Assembly (NCBI RefSeq): GCF_000237925.1
Contig: NC_031500.1
Span: 12,363,753-12,427,752, forward strand
Direction of reading: 5' to 3'
Origin: Schistosoma mansoni
Taxonomy: Eukaryota > Platyhelminthes > Trematoda > Strigeidida > Schistosomatidae
Length of the DNA: 64,000 nt
In this document: in pieces, positions 60,801 to 64,000 of the stretch
Layout of the letters: every line of letters begins with the position of its first letter
Position numbering within the stretch: the stretch's first letter is position 1
Notes under the pieces: generated by a model
Told to the model about the DNA's origin: nothing
Seen by the model: the letters and a program-made list of their open reading frames with translations, nothing else
The model's database searches: none
Program-made: the position numbers and the translations under genes

Positions 60801-62326
60801 TTGCCATTCCACATTAGCACAGAGATGCAGTTGTCCATTCAAATCCCATACTGGTAGAAGTAGTAAGAGTATAAGCGTTATGTGAAAGATTAGGGTTTGA
60901 AGATGTTATTCAAGGAGTATAATACAGTGAAATAAATTTGAAAAGAGAAAAAGGATAGGGACATGAGGAATTCAGAGAATTAGAATTTGGTAGAACACAA
61001 AGAGTGGATGTACCTTCGCCATTGCAAACGATTTTGAGCCATGTCATTCAAGGTCTCTAACCATCGATTGCTATCATCTCGCGGATCCCAACCAGGTAGT
61101 CTACACCTACCAACTTAAACTAATGAACATGTGTCAAGTTCTATGTTGCAAATGACTGACTAACTAATTGGATGGATATGACGTTGTTTGGTAAGCTAGA
61201 AGAAAACTATCCAGAATCTCACTTATCGTTTTCTTCTCCACCTATGAGTACCTGTTTTAATATATCCAACACCCTTCATGATTAATCCTTTGACTGAGGG
61301 TAGCATGGAGGCAAATGAATGTGCTTCAGGCCTAACTTAGAAATGAATCCTGAGGATAAAGATGAAATGGACCATATTCTATTGTCTGTATTCCGAAGGT
61401 TTTGAATTTCAAAACGGCCAAAGAACTAACATAACTGAGTTCCCTTACCAGCTCATTTGTCCTTCTGTTTTTCAATACACAGTTGTGTCTATTAAATAAT
61501 TATGAATACGACTGTACAGCTTGAGTCAGTAACATCATCAAAAAGAAAATTTGGCTTAATATTTTGTGTTTAATTGTGTTTCATAGACACAAATGTTTGT
61601 TTTGTTATAGCAGCAATGAAATTATCTACTGACTACTTTTCCTATAAAATAAAAAACAGCTAACTACATCTCTAAATAACTGCTGAATTCAATGTCAATG
61701 AAAATAAAGATTCTTCTAATTGAAGGGGTTTTGCAGATATCGATTTAATTTTCAGGTTGCATTAGTTCAAGATTGATATCGTTTGGGGTATCATTGAAGA
61801 CTAAAGAGTACTGGTTAGGTCCTTTGTTATAGTATGGGACTCCTAAATAGAACATTTTGATAACTCTACCATCCCTGTTTTTCTAATGGTTAGCCGTTTG
61901 CCATGAGACCTGAGAGCACTATGTTTGATTCGAAAGGGATTATGAGTCCCCACCATTGAGTCCAGTTGTAGGACAAAACGCTCATCCAGTATTTTCTTAT
62001 CTTCAATGGTACCCAAAATATATACTAACAATTATATTAGATTTATCTTCACATTTAAGTACATATATGTGTGACCTTCATCTTCATATATTTGAATATT
62101 TAGGATGAGTGTACCAGAAAAATGGGCTGAACATACAAGTGCTAATTTAAAACGTTCTCAAGCTGAACGTGCAGCAAGTCGATCTATTCGTGAAGCAATT
62201 GAACATTGTTTAGGATCAACATTCAGTAAGATACGTGATTTATGGTCTTCAACTAATGCATGCTTATCTCAACGTATACAAGAAACAATGGAAGCTAAGA
62301 ATAGAATACAAGTTCAATTAGAAAAA
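33893..62326 (+). CDS. TEKT3: Tektin (tektin-3-like), first five coding exons, 3' end outside window
   Basis: Coding exons are 33893-34406, 38495-38718, 50961-51031, 60247-60390 and 62104-62326 (1176 nt, 392 aa). All junctions are GT-AG with matching phases (1, 0, 2, 2, 0). Tektins are coiled-coil filament proteins bound to ciliary and flagellar doublet microtubules. Here a ~115-aa N-terminal head rich in Ser/Arg/Pro leads to [16 protein letters not shown], the tektin-3/5-type junction. It is followed by helical segments with recognisable tektin blocks: [26 protein letters not shown] and [13 protein letters not shown] in exon 2, [13 protein letters not shown] in exon 4, and [10 protein letters not shown] and [14 protein letters not shown] in exon 5. 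The RPNVELCRD-type signature would be in missing downstream exons. An in-frame ATG also exists at 33860, but 33893 directly follows a TTTGCAG acceptor-like site, so a 5' noncoding exon or a spliced leader may join there. Introns are 4.1, 12.2, 9.2 and 1.7 kb and carry many antisense LINEs and SINEs. Expected in cilia, flame cells and sperm. Tektin identity is firm; the paralogue is less so. Confidence 0.93.
34925..35060 (-). repeat. Likely LINE 5' UTR fragment
   Basis: Reverse complement matches 25215-25330 in order (GGTAAAGAGGGAGAGTTGGG, then GGGGTCCTATCCCGTAGAAA). In tektin intron 1. Confidence 0.45.
35061..36044. other. Tektin intron 1 sequence
   Basis: No repeat family or ORF with features recognised. 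A plus ORF at 35451-35702 shows no domain. Confidence 0.4.
36045..37573 (-). mobile_element. RTE-type (SR2-like) LINE, longest copy, reverse transcriptase domain
   Basis: One 433-codon minus-strand frame (37572-36271) covers most of the RT. The blocks are [64 protein letters not shown] (motif A), [19 protein letters not shown] (motif B), [16 protein letters not shown] (catalytic FADD box), [10 protein letters not shown] and LLYGAETWR. The frame then breaks and the 3' UTR ends in (TTAC)n on the plus strand. The endonuclease domain is missing, so the copy is 5'-truncated and non-autonomous, although the RT is uninterrupted. Antisense in tektin intron 1. Confidence 0.92.
37574..38494. other. Tektin intron 1, with a diverged ~140-bp tandem duplication
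   Basis: Two similar units near 37870-38005 and 38010-38130 share ACATACCTACC/ATGCATACCA...GTATACACATAA-like, ACTCTCAGAGAGGG and ACCATTC/CACCTCTC words. The rest is unassigned. Confidence 0.35.
39140..39420 (-). mobile_element. Smα-like SINE, strongly diverged
   Basis: On the minus strand: head near AATGAGATAATGAGTCCAG, then CACTTACAGGTACACTCAGATG, decayed core GACAAGTCCCAAAGAGGACGAAAT. Tail end near ATTGATCAGTCTTTATT. Ribozyme broken. Confidence 0.6.
39952..40436 (+). repeat. Family C repeat, truncated before its tail
   Basis: Starts CCCCCAAATGTTCTGGTACGG as in 22099 and runs to GGTGCCCCTTTGCAC; the (AAAT)n tail is missing. In tektin intron 2. Confidence 0.8.
40595..40902 (+). mobile_element. 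Smα-like SINE, near full length
   Basis: A short inverted piece (CAGTGGAATCCAGGAC) precedes the head GCTGAGTGGTTAAAGC and TTTGAAGCGAACGG. The ribozyme region follows, then the complete tail GCTTGTGAATTAAGGCTATA...GAGACTGACCAGTTGCAGTC...AAGTGAATTC. Confidence 0.88.
40695..40742 (+). ncRNA. Smα-type hammerhead ribozyme, core intact, stem I damaged
   Basis: CUGACGA at 40703-40709, stem II GUCC/GGAU with a G-U pair, GAAAC at 40724-40728, GUC at 40733-40735. The 3' strand of stem I reads CUCCAU instead of CUGGAU, so two of six pairs with AUCCAG (40697-40702) are lost. Catalytic core residues are all present. Confidence 0.72.
40903..42317. other. Tektin intron 2, AT-rich with simple repeats
   Basis: (TTTG)n at 41858-41876 and a long (ATT)n/(AAT)n tract at 41948-42035, with poly-T runs near 42205-42230. 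No gene or repeat family seen. Confidence 0.6.
42318..42610 (-). mobile_element. Smα-like SINE, minus strand, AAA-insertion subtype
   Basis: Minus strand shows the head, CATCTC...GGTACATCCAACTGACGAG, stem II, then GAGAC instead of GAAAC (core mutation), and an extra AAA after the cleavage triplet before CTGGATTCCAC. Tail near GATCAGTCTCTTTATTAAT. Confidence 0.82.
42668..43010 (-). repeat. Family C repeat, partial and diverged
   Basis: Starts ATTTATTTAAACACAAACATTG on the plus strand and contains CATACGCCATTTGTTCCCTC and ACCATTGGTTTGGAACCAGG. Truncated relative to other copies and directly followed by a decayed Smα copy at 43062-43225 (CTCAGTGAATAACGC...GTCCCGAATAGGACAAAGC). Confidence 0.7.
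43250..44424. other. Tektin intron 2, one decayed SINE piece
   Basis: A minus-strand family B remnant spans ~43815-43935 (GTGCTACCATTGAAAAGTAG...GTGGGACTCTTCAGG). The rest is AT-rich without recognised content. Confidence 0.45.
44425..44612 (+). mobile_element. Fold-back hammerhead SINE (family B)
   Basis: Left arm 44433-44500 is the family tail and half ribozyme in minus orientation; right arm 44500-44612 is ribozyme plus tail in plus orientation. Plus-strand ribozyme has CUGAGGAG and GAAAC but cleavage triplet GUA instead of GUC, so it should not cleave normally. Confidence 0.8.
44718..45148 (+). mobile_element. Fold-back hammerhead SINE (family B) with leader
   Basis: The left inverted arm begins near GAGGAGTTTTGTGG. 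The centre has the leader GACAATGGTGGACGG...AGTTAGACATTACC and head TTAAGCGTTTGCGCGAGACC with B-box TGGGTTTGAATC. The ribozyme lacks its 5' core (CGAGAAGTCTC), and the right tail ends ACAAAAAACCCCC. Both ends mirror each other. Confidence 0.78.
45939..46926 (-). mobile_element. RTE-type LINE, 5'-truncated
   Basis: Minus-strand blocks: [63 protein letters not shown] and IHWPDTISN...[15 protein letters not shown], in two frames. 3' tail side TTTACTTACACC. Truncated exactly where a family B SINE begins at 46927. Antisense in tektin intron 2. Confidence 0.9.
46927..47160 (+). mobile_element. Hammerhead SINE (family B) with intact catalytic core
   Basis: Leader GTTAGACATTAACACCGTTG, head GGCTCAGTGGTC, B-box GGGTTCGAATC, ribozyme, tail to GAATTCAACTATT. 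Its 5' side is cut by, or joined to, the RTE copy. Confidence 0.85.
47053..47100 (+). ncRNA. Hammerhead ribozyme, intact core and stem II
   Basis: CUGAGGA 47060-47066; stem II GUCUC (47067-47071) with GAGAC (47077-47081), GAAAC 47082-47086, GUC 47091-47093. Stem I is short: after the cleavage site AAUUAC pairs only partly with GCAUUG, with a G-A clash at position 1.1. Confidence 0.68.
47406..47581 (+). mobile_element. Fold-back hammerhead SINE (family B), truncated in the head
   Basis: Starts AGTAAGAAGGGGGTTTTGTGG (inverted 3' end), inverted tail to GGACGGCCGTTTCGTGGA, then leader and A-box (GGCTCGGTGGTCTATCGGTT) and stops. Flanked by CTTTTTAAT (47397-47405 and 47582-47590), a possible 9-bp target duplication, though AT-rich. 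Confidence 0.7.
47591..48286. other. Tektin intron 2, nothing recognised
   Basis: AT-rich. Weak SINE-like words near 47720-47800 only. Confidence 0.4.
48287..48800 (-). repeat. Family C repeat
   Basis: Near full length in minus orientation (AACACATAAATATTGGTAC at the left, CCAGGGTATTTGGG at the right). Confidence 0.8.
48801..49774. other. Tektin intron 2, nothing firm
   Basis: A sequence near 48830-48880 (GGGACCAGATTGCCAGG...GAAACGTTGGATTTACG) echoes 465-480 and 7322-7345 in the duplicated block. Decayed Smα-like words lie at 49255-49430. Confidence 0.4.
50294..50493. other. Assembly gap (200 N)
   Basis: Undetermined bases in the centre of the SINE palindrome; a round 200 suggests a gap of unknown size. 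Predicted ORFs through it are meaningless. Confidence 1.
50644..50692 (+). ncRNA. Smα-type hammerhead ribozyme, variant with AAA insertion
   Basis: AUCCAG 50644-50649, CUGACGAG 50650-50657, GAAGC 50671-50675 (A to G next to stem III), GUC 50680-50682, then AAA before CUGGA. The inserted AAA separates the cleavage site from the stem I strand, so normal folding is doubtful. The left arm of the palindrome has the identical changes. Confidence 0.6.
51168..51437 (+). mobile_element. Fold-back hammerhead SINE (family B) with 12-bp target duplication
   Basis: Begins GATCAGAATGGG, the inverted 3' end, then inverted tail to CTGGAAGCACTTA, then head (GGTTAAGTGCTCTGGCGGGAG), B-box CCGGGTTCGAATC, ribozyme and tail to GTTTCAATTATG. 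Flanked by AATAAATTAATA at 51156-51167 and 51438-51449. The ribozyme core has U for C3 (CUGUUGAGGAG) but intact GAAAC, GUC and stem I GCAC(A)CUG/CAGUGC pairing. It lies 137 bp after tektin exon 3. Confidence 0.88.
51710..51975 (-). mobile_element. Hammerhead SINE (family B), minus strand, with leader
   Basis: On the minus strand: leader GACGGCCGCACGAAATCGTGG...TTAGACATTAATACCGTTGG, head, GAGACCGAAGATCCCGGG, decayed core (CUGAGCAGG), GACAAAACGGCCGTCCAGTGC, and the tail. GAAAC is changed to AAAAC. Confidence 0.78.
51976..54640. other. Tektin intron 3, unassigned; G+C-richer island at 52860-53190
   Basis: The 52860-52925 and 53060-53190 stretches (AGGCCCTTCTGGCGAAGAG; CCCATAACCCAGGAGGCACG) differ in composition from their flanks and may be parts of an unclassified repeat. 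Simple repeats: (GTT)n at 54074-54095, CT-rich 54128-54160. The ORF at 52326-52547 has no domain. Confidence 0.4.
54640..55400 (+). repeat. Unclassified repeat (family H), diverged
   Basis: The segment ACGATTTCTGAGTCATGTCACTCAACATCC...AGGTAGTCTACATCTACCCACTTA parallels 61029-61120. No coding frame recognised. Boundaries uncertain. Confidence 0.4.
55531..55810 (+). mobile_element. MITE-like repeat (family A), best termini
   Basis: 280 bp with short inverted ends GTGTAGTG and CACTACAC. Uninterrupted relative to 49775-50921, giving the empty site for the SINE insertion there. No ORF, so any mobility would be non-autonomous. Confidence 0.6.
56135..57175 (-). mobile_element. RTE-type LINE, 5'-truncated
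   Basis: Minus-strand blocks [63 protein letters not shown] and [14 protein letters not shown]; motif B region has lost ~5 residues ([12 protein letters not shown]). 3' tail (TTAC)n at the left. Antisense in tektin intron 3. Confidence 0.9.
57176..58173. other. Tektin intron 3, AT-rich
   Basis: A poly-G run at 57610-57618 is the only notable sequence. No repeat family or exon recognised. Confidence 0.5.
58183..58289 (-). mobile_element. 5'-truncated hammerhead SINE (family B)
   Basis: Minus strand holds ribozyme from the core onward (AUGAGGAGUCCCACAAUAGGAC, GAAAC, GGCCGUC) and the tail. Flanked by ATATTTTTC at 58174-58182 and 58290-58298. The 5' truncation falls at C3/U4 of the ribozyme. 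Confidence 0.75.
58653..58797 (-). mobile_element. Fold-back hammerhead SINE (family B) with 14-bp target duplication
   Basis: Tail, ribozyme and a short inverted 3' end (CACAAAACCCCTTCTGA on the plus strand) in 145 bp. Flanked by TCTATTCTAAACAG at 58639-58652 and 58798-58811, a perfect 14-bp repeat. Ribozyme on the minus strand has GCGCACUG/CAGUGC stem I, GAAAC and GUC intact, but CUGAGGG for CUGAGGA (A9 to G). Confidence 0.9.
58965..59213. mobile_element. Smα-like SINE tails in inverted arrangement
   Basis: Left part is an inverted tail (CGTTTGAATCTTCCCATTGA...GATCAGTCTCTTATTGGCAT). Then comes CTACTGCTAGCCACTATCTG and a plus-strand tail (GTGACTTAAGGCTATATCGA...AAGATTCAAACAAACAATGC). Head and ribozyme core are absent. 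Confidence 0.78.
59640..60110 (+). repeat. Unclassified repeat (family H)
   Basis: Ends with AATGTGTGTCAGGTTCTGCGTTG, matching ATGTGTCAAGTTCTATGTTGC at 61129. The segment ends ~135 bp before tektin exon 4. Coding content not recognised. Confidence 0.4.
60930..61165 (+). repeat. Unclassified repeat (family H)
   Basis: Contains GCCATTGCAAACGATTTTGA, TCATCTCGCGGATCCCAACC and AGGTAGTCTACACCTACC, the best-preserved version of the words at 54690-54760. In tektin intron 4. Confidence 0.45.
61725..62030 (+). mobile_element. Decayed fold-back SINE (family B)
   Basis: Left arm begins GAAGGGGTTTTGCAG (inverted end) and carries CCTTTGTTATAGTATGGGACTCC in minus orientation. Right arm reads ATGGTTAGCCGTTTGCCATGAGACC...GTAGGACAAAACGCTCATCCAG. 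It ends 74 bp before tektin exon 5. Confidence 0.65.
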
Positions 62327-63124
62327 GTATGTTATGTATTATTTTTTTTCGTTTCTATACTATTGTAAACATAGACATTAGAAAAAAAGACTATTAATTA
62401 AATCACCATACTATCCTCTACTACTAACAAAGTTTTTAAGTAGCTAAGGCTATGGTATAAAATTTTACTTATCTTATTAATTGCTGGTTGAATTCCTTCA
62501 TTAATATTACTATTTATATACTGTTGAGGCTTAAAATAGGGATTATTGAAAAGTACAAACACTGATCTAATTGACTAGGCAAATCGAAGTACATATATAT
62601 ATACAATAATCCCTCAATGAAAATCAGCCACAGGTAAACAAATAATGAGGAGAGTGGAAGTTCAGGAGAGCTCTTATATTTCAATAAAGAACAATGAGAC
62701 TAGTAAAAATCATAGTATGTGTTAATATTATAAGACAAGGAAACCAATAAGAACAATTGAAGACTAATGACATTGTCATGTTATGAAAGTCATGGTGATA
62801 TCGAATTGTGACAAGGTTATAAAATATCTATCGTCTAAACTATATAAATACGTCACAATAATATGTGGTTCCGGTTGGCTATAACAACTAGTTTCATACC
62901 TTAACATTAAAAAGGAGTGATATTACCATCTTTCATCTCTTAGGATATCATTCCTCATCACATATTGGCTAGTAAGCTGATGAGTATACAAATGACAAGC
63001 ACTTTTCAGAACCATATGTATGTTAAAAGGTTGTGCGTTCATTTCTCAGTGAACAATAACGAATCTTTTACTTCTGTTTCTACCTTATTTTGAATTTTCA
63101 CTATGGTATTATCACGACTCCGAC
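62327..63124. other. Start of tektin intron 5, AT-rich
   Basis: Begins GTATGT donor. No further tektin exon, repeat or RNA recognised. Confidence 0.5.
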
Positions 63125-63136
63125 TAAATAATTGTG

Positions 63137-63369
63137 GATCAGTATGGGTTTTGTGGAGAATTTAGTATTTTCATAGTTGAAATCATGAGTCAGTTTACCA
63201 ATCGGTTAAGTGCTCTGACTCGAGACTGGTAGGTCCTGGGTTTGAACCTCGCGAGTACGGGATCGTGGATGCGTACTGCTGAGGAGTCCCATAATAGGAC
63301 GAAACGGCCGTCCAATACTTCCAGGTTTTCCATAGTGGTCTAGCTTCAATTGACTCATGATTTCAACTA
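63137..63369 (+). mobile_element. Fold-back hammerhead SINE (family B) with 12-bp target duplication
   Basis: Starts GATCAGTATGGG, inverted tail to GAGTCAGTTT, then head (CAATCGGTTAAGTGCTCTGAC), B-box CCTGGGTTTGAACC, ribozyme, tail to GATTTCAACTA. Flanked by TAAATAATTGTG at 63125-63136 and 63370-63381. The start and end match the 51168-51437 copy, defining the element's real ends. Confidence 0.9.
63268..63320 (+). ncRNA. Minimal hammerhead ribozyme, all core bases intact
   Basis: CUGAGGA 63279-63285; stem II GUCC (63286-63289) with GGAC (63297-63300); GAAAC 63301-63305; stem III ACGGCCGU, a palindrome without a real loop; GUC 63310-63312, with predicted cleavage after C63312. Stem I pairs GUACUG (63273-63278) with CAAUAC, one C-A mismatch. 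Of the family B copies here this is the best candidate for activity, possibly as a dimer through the palindromic stem III. Confidence 0.78.
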
Positions 63370-63381
63370 TAAATAATTGTG

Positions 63382-64000
63382 AACACTATACGTTCAGATT
63401 AATTTTTATGAATCCAATAGTATACATTTTCAAATTTAGTTAATCTTTGGTATACTCCTAGTGATGATCGAAGCTTATCAGTGATCACTGTTTTATTCTC
63501 TAGTTTTTGATGATATACTATCTGATGTCGACCCGTTTTGAACCTCAATTTCAACTTAAATCAATCTTCAGAAAACTATAAACTAAATATCATTGTTGAT
63601 TTGAACTTTTACAGACACATAAACATTATTAGTCAAGTACAAGTTAGTTCCAAATATTGAATACAAGTACTATACACTTAAAATTTGGCATTAGATAGAA
63701 TACATAGATATATAGTTTCTTTAACAGAATAATGAAATGACTCATTTTATAAAGTAACTATTTCTCATTATTATAAGAAGACAGATGACATTAAAATCGA
63801 TCTTGTTGGTTCATGAAAATTATCAAAATTATAAATTGAACCTTGTTCTGTTTGTACTGGGTTTTCCCCCCCCTCTCCAACTACCACCATCACCAGTTAT
63901 TTCCTCTTTGATCTTTAGTTTATGTGATAGGGATTCGAGCTTTAGTGCTTTCTTTCTAATCAATATTTTTGTTCAAATAATTTGTATTACAAGCTGTGTA
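63382..64000. other. Tektin intron 5, nothing recognised
   Basis: AT-rich; a C-rich run at 63866-63876. No exon or repeat family seen to the window end. Confidence 0.5.

Noticed and set aside
1-64000. CRISPR arrays, operons, bacterial-type terminators, spliced-leader RNA gene
   Set aside because: No spacer-repeat arrays or leader RNA sequence were seen, and the gene structures are eukaryotic.

Overview
The window looks like part of a Schistosoma (blood-fluke) chromosome. The evidence is AT-rich sequence with small exons and large introns, schistosome-type tRNA-derived SINEs carrying hammerhead ribozymes (Smα-like), SR2-like RTE LINEs, a CR1-like LINE, a Penelope-like fragment, solo LTRs, and a secreted venom-allergen-like (CAP/SCP-TAPS) gene. 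The species cannot be fixed by reading alone.

I reconstructed three protein-coding genes by joining exons at GT-AG sites with matching phases. (1) Minus strand, 14967 to 4105: a three-exon gene for a 137-aa protein with four predicted membrane segments, family not assigned. (2) Minus strand, 19578 to 16883: a complete five-exon gene for a 182-aa secreted CAP-domain protein of the schistosome VAL family, with a TATA box upstream. (3) Plus strand, 33893 to beyond 62326: the first five coding exons (392 aa) of a tektin, closest to tektin-3, an axonemal filament protein; its C-terminal exons lie outside the window. A possible terminal exon of an unknown plus-strand gene lies at 29863-30038.

Layout. 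1-16.4 kb: the four-TM gene, its introns filled with SINEs, solo LTRs, an RTE copy and a ~530-bp unclassified repeat; the first 845 bp are a near-identical direct duplicate of 6872-7718. 16.4-21.4 kb: repeat-poor, with the VAL gene. 21.4-25.4 kb: a solo LTR with nested insertions, a Penelope-like fragment and RTE pieces. 25.4-31.1 kb: repeat-poor, mostly unassigned. 31.1-33.7 kb: antisense CR1-like LINE pieces. 33.9-64 kb: the tektin gene, with introns of 4.1, 12.2, 9.2 and 1.7 kb loaded with antisense RTE copies and SINEs.

The most interesting signal is in the repeats. Two SINE families each carry a minimal hammerhead ribozyme, and many copies are fold-back structures in which the 5' end is the inverted complement of the 3' tail. 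Several copies have clear target-site duplications of 9-14 bp, so the fold-back unit itself was inserted in one event. One such palindromic insertion contains the second assembly gap (50294-50493). The three genes show no functional link to each other.
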